A stretch of 64,000 bases of DNA from JAGLHV01 sp023143305 [NCBI: Clostridia bacterium] (GTDB lineage: Bacteria > CBDUZB01 > JAGLHV01): positions 60,955-124,954 of the forward strand of contig DAOVVV010000001.1 of NCBI GenBank assembly GCA_030637025.1, given 5' to 3'. The notes beneath the pieces were generated by a model, which did no database searches, had not been told where the DNA came from, and worked only from the letters and a program-made list of their open reading frames with translations. Position 1 is the stretch's first letter. Every line of letters starts with the position of its first letter. Position numbers and translations under genes: made by a program. This document shows, in pieces, positions 38,703 to 48,046 of the stretch.

Positions 38703-40961
38703 TTAAAAAATAAGAAAAAGAAAACTCCCTATATTTAATAATGCTACAACCAGGCAGGTTCCGGGAATCCCTAAAATCGGCAAAAGAAAAACACTGGCTA
38801 AAAATGCTCCTAAACAAGCCCCAAACAAGTCCAATCCATAAGTAAGCCCTGCTGTTTTGGATAATTTTTCTTTTTTAAACTGTAAATATAATTTATTAGC
38901 TAATGGAAATTGAAATCCTCCGATAAAACCGGCAATTATAGGAATTATTGAAAAAACAATATTTGACCCTAAATAGAAACTAATACAACCTGTTTGTCGA
39001 GAAAATATCCGGAATAATATGGGAAGGAAGAGAGGATAAATACAAACAAACAGCTGTATTTTAATAAAAAGTCTTAAATCTCCTTTTTTTCTTTCAATCA
39101 ATTTAGTAATCCACCAGCCTCCTAAAATCAGACCTACCATAAAAGAAGTAATAATAATACTCAATTTATAATATACATAACCGTAAATAATCTGAAAAGA
39201 AAGCAAAGTAACTACTTGAAAGGTAATTTCGGCAAATCCGGTAGTAAATACAGCTAATAAAATAGTATAGGGGAAAAACTTTGCATAAAACTTCTTTTTT
39301 AACAAAATAAAAATAAAAACAATGATATAAAAAAATACTACCGTTAAATAAATTTTTTGTACAGTAATTGTCTTAAACAAATTTTTAAGGCTAAATTTAA
39401 AATAACTATTCCATAAAATCATATCGTAAAAATAAGAAATTGGCTGAAAATCAGTATTAATTTTAACTTTCTCCGGAGATCTTAGTCTTTGTTGCAAATA
39501 ATCTATCCTCTCCCGGGATAATTCCGCTGATAAATAATAATCGCGAATATATTCGGTCTTGATTTTATAATTTTTTAATCTTTGAGCAAGAACACGCCAT
39601 TGATCGGTAAGTAAATTTTTATTTTTGGCGGCAAAGAAAAAATTTACATCCCCGGGAAAAACTTTTATTTCACTAAAAACTGTTTTTAAGGTTTCCAAAA
39701 GCGAAAGTAAAAGCTGTTTTTGTTCTTCCCCTATATAATTAGGTGAAGAATTTATTCCAAAGCAAAAAACTCCGTCGTCTCGTAAAATCCTTTTTATCTC
39801 TTTAAAAAACTCCTTAGTATAAAACCGGTTCAGTTGTGCGGTAAACGGTTCGGGAAGATTTACAATTATTACATCATAAGTATTCCCTGTTTTTTTAACA
39901 AAAAGACGGCCGTCCATATTTTTTAAATTTAAGCGGGAATCATCTAACACCGTATGGGACAAAGAAGGAATATATTTTTTAGCTAATTTAATCGTCACGG
40001 GATCTAATTCTATATAATCGACTTTCTTTAAAGGATATTTAAACATTTCCTCTAAAACGCCTCCCACCCCACCCCCGATAAGCAATACTTCCTGTGGAAA
40101 TGAATGTTGAAGAAAAGGAAAATGCACTATTTTTTCACAAGTTAGTAAATCAGGAACAGTAAACATATATAATCCATTATTGAAAAAAGTATATTGTTCC
40201 TCATCTTTAGTAACAACTATATTGCCATAAGATGAATTTCGTGAAGTTAATAAATTGAAAGGTTCCCATTGTTTTTGAAGGGAATAAGAATTCAGAAAAT
40301 TTATTTTACATAAAATAAAGATAGTTGCAATCAAAACAAATAATAAGCTTAATACAGCTGTTTTTTTGTTTATTTTTACGGTCCAAAAAAGTAAAAATGC
40401 AGGAATTAAATTCAAAAAACCAACAATGGTTAGTATAAAAAAAGAATTAAACCAACGAATCAAAAAAATACTGACTAAAATTCCTCCTGTACTTGTCCCG
40501 ATTGCATCTAAAATATAAACATACCCGATTTGTACTGACTTTTCTTTATCCAATGAATAAATATCACATCCCAGAACAAATAAAAAACCACAAAGTAAAC
40601 AAAAAGGCGCAAGTAGAATAAAACTGGCATAAAACATAGGTAAAAAACCGATTATTTCTCCGGGAAGTGTTCCTAATGCCTTAGACAAGAATCTTATAGC
40701 TAAAAAAGTAAGCAAAGGGAAAAAAGCAACTAATATTTCTCCCCAAATAAAAAAAAGCAGCTTGTTTTTTATACGAATAACAAAAAAACGACCCAGTCCC
40801 CATCCTCCTATACCGACCCAGAAAAGCCACCCGGCTAAGGTAATACCCAGGGAAAGTTCATTACCATAAAAAACAACCATTAATTCCCGCATTAAAATAA
40901 TCTGGCTTACTATAGAAGTAAAACCAATTAAAATTAATGCTGTTGTAAGTTTTTTTCTCAT
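38703..40961 (-). CDS. Membrane-embedded spermidine-synthase-like protein
   Basis: The 752-aa protein has about seven TM helices (1-235), a soluble Rossmann methyltransferase-like polyamine synthase domain (about 240-470), and about seven TM helices after residue 530. The soluble domain shows VLLIGGGVGGVLEEMF, DYIELDPVTIKLA and YDVIIVNLPEPFTAQLNRFYT. Such fusions are common next to AmrS-type radical SAM genes, as here (15-nt gap). The substrate is unknown. Confidence 0.85.
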   Translation of the reverse strand: MRKKLTTALILIGFTSIVSQIILMRELMVVFYGNELSLGITLAGWLFWVGIGGWGLGRFFVIRIKNKLLFFIWGEILVAFFPLLTFLAIRFLSKALGTLPGEIIGFLPMFYASFILLAPFCLLCGFLFVLGCDIYSLDKEKSVQIGYVYILDAIGTSTGGILVSIFLIRWFNSFFILTIVGFLNLIPAFLLFWTVKINKKTAVLSLLFVLIATIFILCKINFLNSYSLQKQWEPFNLLTSRNSSYGNIVVTKDEEQYTFFNNGLYMFTVPDLLTCEKIVHFPFLQHSFPQEVLLIGGGVGGVLEEMFKYPLKKVDYIELDPVTIKLAKKYIPSLSHTVLDDSRLNLKNMDGRLFVKKTGNTYDVIIVNLPEPFTAQLNRFYTKEFFKEIKRILRDDGVFCFGINSSPNYIGEEQKQLLLSLLETLKTVFSEIKVFPGDVNFFFAAKNKNLLTDQWRVLAQRLKNYKIKTEYIRDYYLSAELSRERIDYLQQRLRSPEKVKINTDFQPISYFYDMILWNSYFKFSLKNLFKTITVQKIYLTVVFFYIIVFIFILLKKKFYAKFFPYTILLAVFTTGFAEITFQVVTLLSFQIIYGYVYYKLSIIITSFMVGLILGGWWITKLIERKKGDLRLFIKIQLFVCIYPLFLPILFRIFSRQTGCISFYLGSNIVFSIIPIIAGFIGGFQFPLANKLYLQFKKEKLSKTAGLTYGLDLFGACLGAFLASVFLLPILGIPGTCLVVALLNIGSFLFLIF

Positions 40962-40975
40962 TATAAAATTATATT

Positions 40976-42211
40976 TTATCCCAAATAATCAGATTTCAGA
41001 AAAGGATTTCTTGATTGGTTTAAAAGAGGTTTTTCGTTCCACACCCCCGATATCTTCTCTCCGCAGAATTTACATTTTCCATTTACTATATTATTCTCTA
41101 AAATTTTATAACCCACCCTCTTTATCAATATCTTCCCATCTTTCGGACAATAAGTGCTCTCAGCTTTATGCCCCGGGACATTACCGATAAAAACATAATC
41201 CAACCCGACATCACGGGCAATCTTATACATTTTTTCTAATTTACTTACCGGGGTAGGAGGCACGTTCTTCAATTTATAAGTAGGGTAAAACCGGGCAAAA
41301 TGAAGGGGAACGTCTTTTCCTAAATTATCCCTTATCCACACACACATCTTTTTTACAGTTTCCGGGTCATCATTATGAAAAGGAATTAATAAATTAGTAA
41401 TTTCCAGATGAACATGGTTGGCTTTTAAAATTTTCATGGTTTCCAATACTGTATTTAAATGCCCCCTGGACATCTTCGAGTAAAATTCTTGTGTAAAACC
41501 CTTTAAGTCAATATTAGCCCCATCTAAATATTTAGCTAATTCTTTTGCCGGTTGGGGATTGAGCGAACCGTTGGAATGATATATGTTTTTTACTCCGTGT
41601 TTATGGGCAATTTTTGCCGTATCCAGCATATATTCATAAAATACAGATGGTTCCGTATAAGTATAAGCAATAGTAGGACATTTATATTCTATAGCTAATT
41701 GTACGGTTTTTTCAGGGGGTAAATAATAATTAACTGTTTCTTCCGGAGGAAATTGTGAAATTTCCCAGTTTTGACAACAGCTACACTGATAATTACAACC
41801 GGCAGTAGCGATTGAAAAAGCCATGGTTCCCGGTAAAAAATGAAAAAGTGGTTTTTTTTCAATAGGATCGATATGAACAGCGGTAGGATTGCCATAAACA
41901 AGTGAATAAAGCTTTCCTTCTTTATCGGCCTCCCTTACCTGGCAAAAACTTCTCATTCCATTCCGAATCGTACAATTTCTGGGACAAAGAAGACATTGAA
42001 CGGTTTCTTTATCTATTTTTTTATAAAACATTGCCTCTTTTCGGTTAATAAACCCTTTTTTTCGACTAAAAGAATCTGCCCAAGACATTTGTTTCATTAA
42101 ATCAATAACTAAAGGAGAAACACTCAAGGCCACCCCACCCAAAAAACAAATTTTACAAAACTCCCTGCGGTCTATTTTTTTCTGTAATTTTTGTAAGATA
42201 ACTTTATCCAT
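40976..42211 (-). CDS. amrS: AmrS-like radical SAM protein with N-terminal Tat-type signal
   Basis: The protein of about 411 aa has a CLLCPRNCTIRNGMRSFC cluster, then the radical SAM triad CNYQCSCCQNW (CxxxCxxC) and downstream YTYTEPSVFYEYM. A C-terminal CPKDG/CKFCG zinc-like pair follows. The N-terminus reads DRREFCK then FLGGVALSVSPLV, a twin-arginine-like signal. tatC and tatA lie just upstream. The start at 42211 avoids 10 residues with no homology, but is uncertain. AmrS normally works in the cytoplasm, so the signal is unexpected. Confidence 0.85.
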   Translation of the reverse strand: MDKVILQKLQKKIDRREFCKICFLGGVALSVSPLVIDLMKQMSWADSFSRKKGFINRKEAMFYKKIDKETVQCLLCPRNCTIRNGMRSFCQVREADKEGKLYSLVYGNPTAVHIDPIEKKPLFHFLPGTMAFSIATAGCNYQCSCCQNWEISQFPPEETVNYYLPPEKTVQLAIEYKCPTIAYTYTEPSVFYEYMLDTAKIAHKHGVKNIYHSNGSLNPQPAKELAKYLDGANIDLKGFTQEFYSKMSRGHLNTVLETMKILKANHVHLEITNLLIPFHNDDPETVKKMCVWIRDNLGKDVPLHFARFYPTYKLKNVPPTPVSKLEKMYKIARDVGLDYVFIGNVPGHKAESTYCPKDGKILIKRVGYKILENNIVNGKCKFCGEKISGVWNEKPLLNQSRNPFLKSDYLG

Positions 42212-42443
42212 AATATTTCCCAACTTCAAATCTCCAAACATATTTCACTCAATACTTCAATTACACTCAGTACAGATTAGCTAAACAACTATAAACTTCT
42301 AAAATTTTCACCTTATAACTTCGTCGCAATATTTGTTTTTTTATCTATTGTAGGGTTTAAATCATTGAGCCCGTTCTTTCTGTTTTCTTTTATACTAAAA
42401 CAGTTGACACTTTTTTATATGGACTATCGACTGTGAACATGGG

Positions 42444-43133
42444 CTACTTCTTAATCATTTTCGACAGCCAAATACTTAGTTCATATAAAATTATCATAGG
42501 CAAAGAAACCATAAGCTGAGTAAAAACATCAGGCGGAGTAAGTAAACCTGAAACAATAAAAATCACTAAAATAAAATGTTTTCTTTTTCGGGCTAAAAAT
42601 TGAGGAGTAACTAAACGAAATTTAGTCAAAAACAAAATAATTAAAGGGGTCTGAAAAACAACAGCAAAAACAAGCAAAAACATACCCACAAAAGAAATAT
42701 ACTTTCCTACGGATATCATCGGAAAAATATTCGGACCGCCGAAACCCAGCAGAAATTTTAAACTAACCGGTAATACTACTCCATAAGCAAATATCCAGCT
42801 TATAATAACCAAAAAAAAGGAAATAAGAGTATAAAGTAAGACAAAATTTTTTTCCTGCGCTTTTAATCCGATAGAAATAAATTTCCATACCTGGTATAAA
42901 ATAACCGGTAAAGATAAAAAAACTCCGCCCCATACAGACAACTTTAAATAAGCAATAAAAACTTCTACCGGGCTAATAAAAACTAATTTCCCCACCGGTT
43001 TAACCAGCAAACCCATTAACCGCTCAGTATTCAAATATACTACTATCGAACTAATACCGATAAAAACCAGGCAAACAATAATCCTCCGGCGAAGTTCTTC
43101 TAAGTGTTCAATAACTGTAAATTTATTTTCCAC
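42444..43133 (-). CDS. tatC: Sec-independent translocase TatC
   Basis: The 229-aa protein begins FTVIEHLEELRRRIIVCL, the conserved TatC signature that recognises the twin-arginine peptide, and has six TM helices with SVGKYISFVGMFLLVFAVVFQTPLIILFL. It pairs with TatA 13 nt upstream. Confidence 0.96.
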   Translation of the reverse strand: MENKFTVIEHLEELRRRIIVCLVFIGISSIVVYLNTERLMGLLVKPVGKLVFISPVEVFIAYLKLSVWGGVFLSLPVILYQVWKFISIGLKAQEKNFVLLYTLISFFLVIISWIFAYGVVLPVSLKFLLGFGGPNIFPMISVGKYISFVGMFLLVFAVVFQTPLIILFLTKFRLVTPQFLARKRKHFILVIFIVSGLLTPPDVFTQLMVSLPMIILYELSIWLSKMIKK

Positions 43134-43146
43134 TTATGCAAAATCC

Positions 43147-43350
43147 TTAATTTTTTTTATCCTCTTTCGGTTCTTCCTGTTTTTTATCTTCCGTTTCTTC
43201 AAAATCGCTTTTAATTTCTTTCCCTGCTTTTTTAAACTCCCTAATTGCCCGGCCTAATGCTTTTCCTATTTCAGGCAACCGTGATGCCCCAAAAAGAAGC
43301 AAGGCAACGACTAAAACAACCAGTAATTCTCCCATTCCGATTCCAAACAT
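43147..43350 (-). CDS. tatA: Twin-arginine translocase subunit TatA/E
   Basis: The 67-aa protein has a short N-terminal TM helix, the [27 protein letters not shown] amphipathic helix with its conserved Phe-Gly hinge, and an acidic/lysine tail. It forms the Tat pore and is co-transcribed with tatC. Confidence 0.96.
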   Translation of the reverse strand: MFGIGMGELLVVLVVALLLFGASRLPEIGKALGRAIREFKKAGKEIKSDFEETEDKKQEEPKEDKKN

Positions 43351-43366
43351 TTATTGGTACCTCTTT

Positions 43367-44197
43367 TTATTTCTTCCCTCTTATGTCAATTAAAGGAACA
43401 GATCCTTCTCCCAACATTGTTTGAGGTAAGGTTCCATCCCATTTTTTTATCCATTCCAAAGCGATAATATCTTTGTTTACGGTTTGCCTCAACAGTCTTT
43501 GCTTGGTTGCCTGTGCCTCTGCTTGAAGAATTAATCTCTCTTTTTCTTGCTGAGCCTGTTTCTTTTTGTATTCAGCTGTTTTTATTTTCTGTTCTTCAAT
43601 CTGTTTTTGTTCTACTATCTTGTTAAACTCCACGCTTAAATCTATATTGACTAAATTTACATTTTCTATTGTAATATTATAGCCAACCATTTTAGCCCTT
43701 AATAACTCAGTTATTATCCCTTTTAATTTTTCTCTTTCCACAATAATTTTCTCTACAGGAAACTGTGCGGCACCTATTTTTACCGACTCTTCAATGGCCG
43801 GAACCATTACCTTTCTTTCATAATCAGAACCTATTTCCTGATGTAATCTACTTACCTTATCAGCTTCCAGGTGATAATTAACTACTGTTCGTACTACTAC
43901 CGATTGTAAATCTTTAGAGGCTGCCTCAAATTTGCGTTCAAATTTTTGTGTTCTGACATCATACTTTACTACAGTTTCCACAAAGGGCATTTTAAAATTT
44001 AATCCCTCTTCCATTACCACCTTTTTTACTCCTGTAATTCGGGAAAACACAACACCTCTTTCTCCGGCATCAATAACGGCAAATGGATTTCCTACCGTAA
44101 TTAAAACTAAAATGGCAACAATAAAAATTATAAAGGCACTATACTGTTTCACCTTTTTTAAATCAAACTCCGGTTTCATTTCATAAACATCAGACAT
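43367..44197 (-). CDS. SPFH/prohibitin-family membrane protein
   Basis: The 276-aa protein has one N-terminal TM (about 18-40). A prohibitin-like SPFH domain follows (VIDAGERGVVFSRITGVKKVVMEEGLNFKMPFVETVVKYDVRTQ). An EQKIEEQKIKTAEYKKKQAQQEKERLILQAEAQATKQRLL coiled coil comes after it. It should form ring-like scaffolds in the inner membrane that regulate quality-control proteases such as FtsH. It has its own promoter and precedes tatAC by 16 nt. Confidence 0.9.
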   Translation of the reverse strand: MSDVYEMKPEFDLKKVKQYSAFIIFIVAILVLITVGNPFAVIDAGERGVVFSRITGVKKVVMEEGLNFKMPFVETVVKYDVRTQKFERKFEAASKDLQSVVVRTVVNYHLEADKVSRLHQEIGSDYERKVMVPAIEESVKIGAAQFPVEKIIVEREKLKGIITELLRAKMVGYNITIENVNLVNIDLSVEFNKIVEQKQIEEQKIKTAEYKKKQAQQEKERLILQAEAQATKQRLLRQTVNKDIIALEWIKKWDGTLPQTMLGEGSVPLIDIRGKK

Positions 44198-44248
44198 TTT
44201 ACTACCTCCCTTTAATTTAATAAATTTAACTACTTTTTCTAGTCTTGA

Positions 44249-44277
44249 ATCTTACTAAATCATTATGTTTTTGTCAA
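44249..44277 (-). promoter_or_regulatory. Sigma70-like promoter for the SPFH-tatAC operon
   Basis: On the minus strand, TTGACA (44272-44277) is followed after exactly 17 nt by TAAGAT (44249-44254), about 50 nt before the SPFH start. Confidence 0.6.
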
Positions 44278-44367
44278 CAGGTCTTTTTGCCAATATCTTC
44301 TTTTTGACAGTCAGAAGAATATCTTACAATATCAAAGTGTCATTCTTTGCACTTAATTGTGACACAG

Positions 44368-44445
44368 TCTGTCCGCAGGAATGACCCGCCTTAAGGACTG
44401 GCGGGCAGGCAACAAGGGAAAAAGGCTGTTTTGCAAAAATCTAAA
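44368..44445 (+). repeat. Dispersed repeat with GCAGGAATGACC core
   Basis: CGCAGGAATGACCCGCCTT, a GGCGGGCAGGCAACAAGG segment and AAAAGGCTGTTTTGCAAAA match, in opposite orientation, the repeat at 50560-50665. It lies in an otherwise gene-free spacer of 267 nt. Confidence 0.65.
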
Positions 44446-44464
44446 TCTTGTACAGTTAATGGAC

Positions 44465-44932
44465 TTATGATTTTGTAAGTTTTTCTTTGATTTTTTTACC
44501 GATTTTAGCTCCGAATAAAGCAAAAATAAAAAGTATAGGACAAACCATTCCTAAAGAAACAAGGGCACCTCCTATTGACATATAACGCAGTTTATTTACG
44601 CTATAATTAATCCATTTTGGGTCTTTGGCAAACATTTCCAAAACATATTCATCACCGGCAAAAACAAAAGATATAATAGCGTACAAACCTGAAATTATAA
44701 AGAACAAAATAATGATTATTCCGGGAATTAATAAAGCCGTTTTATTTGTTTCATTTTTTCTGACAATGAGATATCCCCCTATAATTCCTATTGAAAACGA
44801 AATCATAAATAAACCCACCCATCCCTTTAAAAACGGCAGAATTTTAATTAGATATTTAGAAAAAACAACCAAAAGCGAAATTATTATAATTTCTTCCCAG
44901 AATTCCTTTATCAATATGTTTATTTTTTCCAC
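44465..44932 (-). CDS. Unknown 155-aa membrane protein
   Basis: There are about four predicted TM helices (about 14-31, 36-56, 66-92 and 119-143) and a short basic C-terminus (IGKKIKEKLTKS). I recognise no family. It follows the TolB-repeat protein, separated by a sequence block repeated at 53.63 kb. Confidence 0.55.
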   Translation of the reverse strand: MEKINILIKEFWEEIIIISLLVVFSKYLIKILPFLKGWVGLFMISFSIGIIGGYLIVRKNETNKTALLIPGIIIILFFIISGLYAIISFVFAGDEYVLEMFAKDPKWINYSVNKLRYMSIGGALVSLGMVCPILFIFALFGAKIGKKIKEKLTKS

Positions 44933-44940
44933 TTTTCTTC

Positions 44941-45006
44941 CCCTTTTTTGTATAACCGTCTTATTTTACTCCGACTTAATGCTTTTTTTCTTCTTAAGTC
45001 AACTCC
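44941..45006 (+). repeat. Dispersed repeat shared with 53630-53705
   Basis: CCTTTTTTGTATAACCGTCT, a TTATTTTAC segment, AACTTAAT-like sequence and TTTTTCTTCTTAA followed by AAGTCAA are matched in the same order and orientation at 53630-53705. It is non-coding in both places. Confidence 0.5.
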
Positions 45007-45037
45007 GTCTTCTTATACATCCTTTGTTCCAATAAAA

Positions 45038-46753
45038 CTATGGCAACCATTCGCTTCTCAGAGGTAAAACATATATATGACTGATATTATTTTTGCGAGA
45101 GGATGTAAAAAATATATTTGCATTTATTTCGAAATAATCACTTATCCAAGAAGGATAATAATCATCTGCTGGATCCTTTGTAATTCTTATTTTATTACTT
45201 CCATCTATATTCATAATCCAGATATCCTTATTATCTTCCGCTTCCGAAACATAAATAATCTTTTTACCACAGGGGGAGATAGTCGGACATCCATCATAAT
45301 GGGTATTCTTAGTTAACCTTTTTAAATTCTCGCCATTAACATCCATAATCCAAATATCTGTATTTCCGTTTTTTTCACCCTCAAAAGCAATTAGACTTTT
45401 TACCAGCGAAGGGTGTTTACATCTTTCCAGATTAAACGTTAATCGCTTTTTATCGGATCCATCTATATTCATTATCCAAATATTTGATCCTTTTTTATTC
45501 TCAGAATAATATACTATCTTGTTTCCACATACCACTGCCCCTAAATCATCATCATCCGATTCAGTAAGTCTCTGTTGTATTAGCGGATTTGAAGGATCTT
45601 GTTGTCCATCTTTAGAATATCCACAACCCCTGGCTTTGTAAAAAATATCCCAATTATTATTAATTTTTTTAGAAAATATTCTCCATCCGCCACCTACACC
45701 AACAACTTCATTATACCCTGTTATTTGCTCTTCTTCTATAATATTTTTCCCTTTAAGATCTTTATTAACACCATCTTTAAATGATTTTAAAGGGGATTTC
45801 TCAATTAACATTGAAAGATAAATGGGAATATCTAAAAAGCATGAATACTTTTTACCTTTACTCTTAGTATAAAAATCAAATCCAACCGAATTATAATCGT
45901 ATCGAAAACTATTTCCACTTTCATATTGCCGCGGCAAAAATTCCCCTTCTTCCGAATAATCGGTAATCTGTATCAGTCCTGTGAATCTCTCTTTAAAACC
46001 AAATATTTCTTCATTTAACGCCCGGGTAATCTTGTTCTGCCGTAAAAAAGGATCCCATGAAACTTCTATATTCGTTTCGGGTTCAAAATCGGTGAAGGAC
46101 CAGATTAATCTATCATTATCAATCTCATATCCTTTGGTAATCTTTACTATTTCCTTATATAGATTCACACCATCAAAAGTAACAATAATTTTTGCTTCTT
46201 TTATTTTGTCTTTCCACGATTTTCCCGTTGTCATAGTATATTTATACGTAGGACATGTATGGACTCCTTTCATTACACATCCATGCTTATTTACCCATTC
46301 ATACTCGATGCCAAAGTCAAAAAAAGGTTGAGTGCGATAAGAATTTGTAATAACTTTCTTTTCGTAAGGAGAGAATTTTACTTTCCAGGTATAAATATAA
46401 TAATTTTGTTCTTTTCTCTCTTCCACCTCAATTTCCTGACCATTTATTAAGGTATTAAATTCTTTCAGGGGTATTATCTCTTCTAATTCCTTCGATTCTT
46501 GTCCCGGAAAACCGATAGTGACTTCTATTTCTTTATCTGAAAGATTTTTTAAATTAAAAACAGCATTAACAAAAATTTTCTCAGGATTAATCAATATATT
46601 TACAACTTCTGACTCCATTGAAATATTTTCTTCATTGTAAAGTTCAATACTTCGTCCATTATCTACTAATTTAATAGGTTCTCCATTAGCAAAGGCAAAG
46701 CCAGTAAACGGTAAAAAGAACATTACAAAAGCAATAATAATATTTTTTATCAT
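45038..46753 (-). CDS. Secreted protein with TolB-like PD40 propeller repeats
   Basis: The 571-aa protein has a signal peptide (about 1-24). An N-terminal beta-rich region (about 40-245) with conserved-looking FPGQESKELEEI and SYRTQPFFDFGIEYEWV resembles DUF4424-type domains. From about residue 400 there are repeated IWIMNIDGS(N/D)KxRLT units: at least three PD40/TolB beta-propeller blades. The role is unknown; it is likely periplasmic or extracellular. Confidence 0.7.
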   Translation of the reverse strand: MIKNIIIAFVMFFLPFTGFAFANGEPIKLVDNGRSIELYNEENISMESEVVNILINPEKIFVNAVFNLKNLSDKEIEVTIGFPGQESKELEEIIPLKEFNTLINGQEIEVEERKEQNYYIYTWKVKFSPYEKKVITNSYRTQPFFDFGIEYEWVNKHGCVMKGVHTCPTYKYTMTTGKSWKDKIKEAKIIVTFDGVNLYKEIVKITKGYEIDNDRLIWSFTDFEPETNIEVSWDPFLRQNKITRALNEEIFGFKERFTGLIQITDYSEEGEFLPRQYESGNSFRYDYNSVGFDFYTKSKGKKYSCFLDIPIYLSMLIEKSPLKSFKDGVNKDLKGKNIIEEEQITGYNEVVGVGGGWRIFSKKINNNWDIFYKARGCGYSKDGQQDPSNPLIQQRLTESDDDDLGAVVCGNKIVYYSENKKGSNIWIMNIDGSDKKRLTFNLERCKHPSLVKSLIAFEGEKNGNTDIWIMDVNGENLKRLTKNTHYDGCPTISPCGKKIIYVSEAEDNKDIWIMNIDGSNKIRITKDPADDYYPSWISDYFEINANIFFTSSRKNNISHIYVLPLRSEWLP

Positions 46754-46823
46754 TTTTCTGTCCCCCTTTTTTTGTTTAAAACATAAAGTAAGAATGCTGG
46801 TCTTTTACATAAATGTTTTACCC

Positions 46824-47285
46824 TTACTGTTTCAGTTTATCACAAAATTCCTTAACTTTTCCCTGGTAATGGTTGTTTTTTATTTCTTTTTCAATTAAAG
46901 ATAAAACGGCAACGGGTTGTTTAGTCATTTCTTCCATTCCCCTAAAAGTTCTTTCCCCTCCACTACCGCCTTGTGTACAAAAAAAAGCAAGCTTATTGAA
47001 CTTATTTTTGCTTAAATATGTCCGAATTGCCGGGGTCATTCCCCACGCCCATACCGGCGTTCCGACAACCACTAAATCGTATTGGGAAAGGTCTTTTTTG
47101 ACCTCTTCAATTTCGGTAAATTTCCTTAGAACAGCATCTTTACCTGCTACTAAGTGACCAAAGAATCCGTTCCTGTTTTTTTTATCAAAGATTTCTTCAA
47201 TGTCCGAATTTAACTTTGCAGCAATTCCATTTGCTATTTTTTCGGTGTTGCCTGTCAAGGAATAAAAAAGTACTAAAGTTTTCAT
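46824..47285 (-). CDS. Flavodoxin-like protein
   Basis: The 153-aa protein has the FMN phosphate loop FYSLTGNTEKIANGIA, DLVVVGTPVWAWGMTPAI and FFCTQGGSGGERTFRGM. It resembles the flavodoxin/NADPH-dependent FMN reductase group used as small electron carriers. Its upstream spacer holds a short remnant of the hsdR 3' end. Confidence 0.9.
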   Translation of the reverse strand: MKTLVLFYSLTGNTEKIANGIAAKLNSDIEEIFDKKNRNGFFGHLVAGKDAVLRKFTEIEEVKKDLSQYDLVVVGTPVWAWGMTPAIRTYLSKNKFNKLAFFCTQGGSGGERTFRGMEEMTKQPVAVLSLIEKEIKNNHYQGKVKEFCDKLKQ

Positions 47286-47311
47286 CTCATTACCTCCGTC
47301 CTTTAATTATT

Positions 47312-47377
47312 TCATGAAACAATACAGACAAATTCTGCAACTATTCTAAAATCATCATTCGATACATTTTCCCGGTA
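47312..47377 (-). pseudogene. Remnant of hsdR/S24-domain 3' end (copy R1)
   Basis: The minus strand encodes ENVSNDDFRIVAEFVCIVS then stop, nearly identical to the last 18 residues of HsdR ([18 protein letters not shown]). About 58 bp align with R2 (50702-50832) and R3 (the hsdR end). It is preceded by no start and is a fragment. Confidence 0.75.
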
Positions 47378-47381
47378 TATT

Positions 47382-47939
47382 TTATTTTTCTTCTATTTTT
47401 AAAAAATCTTTTCCTGTTGTTCCAATTACTTCAGTTGTTCCTATCAAATGTTTTTGTTTCTTCCCTAAATGACCGTAAATTACGTATTTAGGGGAAAACT
47501 TTAAAATATAATCGTCTATAGCTTTAAATCCCCGATGAATTAAATCTTCATCTTTTGAAACAGAATAAGGAGGTGAATGTGAAATTAAAATATCAACATA
47601 TCCAATCTTTTTTAATTTCTTTTTGACTTTCCTTTCAGAATAGGAATGAAAACAGCTATAATATTTATTCACTCCTGAAACCCCGGAAATTTTAAATCCA
47701 TTTACTTCTACTATTTTTTTATCTAATGCCGTTACCCCGGGAATTTCTTTGGGGTCGTGATTTCCATATATACCAAACACTTTTACCCATCTTGATTTAA
47801 AAAGAATATAATCAATTGTTCCCGAATCAATATCTCCCAGGGTTAATACCACATCAAATTCATCCGGATTTATTTCCATCATTCTAAAATAATCCGGAGA
47901 ATGAATATCCGATAATAAATATAAATTTAATTTTTTCAT
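47382..47939 (-). CDS. Calcineurin-like metallophosphoesterase
   Basis: The 185-aa protein shows the five metal motifs: SDIHS (DxH), TLGDID (GD), GNHD, SHSPP and YGHLGKKQ. The length and layout fit small cytosolic phosphoesterases; the substrate is unknown. It ends directly at copy R1. Confidence 0.88.
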   Translation of the reverse strand: MKKLNLYLLSDIHSPDYFRMMEINPDEFDVVLTLGDIDSGTIDYILFKSRWVKVFGIYGNHDPKEIPGVTALDKKIVEVNGFKISGVSGVNKYYSCFHSYSERKVKKKLKKIGYVDILISHSPPYSVSKDEDLIHRGFKAIDDYILKFSPKYVIYGHLGKKQKHLIGTTEVIGTTGKDFLKIEEK

Positions 47940-48046
47940 TTAAAAATAAATCCAATGACTGTTTTTTTTCTCCTTTTGTAACTCCCTGGATAAATCTAAG
48001 ATATATTACATATTCTTATAATTTATAATTTCAGAATTAGTCATCC

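Noticed and set aside
38635-38817. 60-aa minus-strand ORF overlapping the spermidine-synthase-like 3' end
   Set aside because: It lies in another frame of a real gene and has no family signature.
45599-46450. Plus-strand ORFs opposite the TolB-repeat gene
   Set aside because: Antisense to a long gene with signal peptide and repeats; no support.
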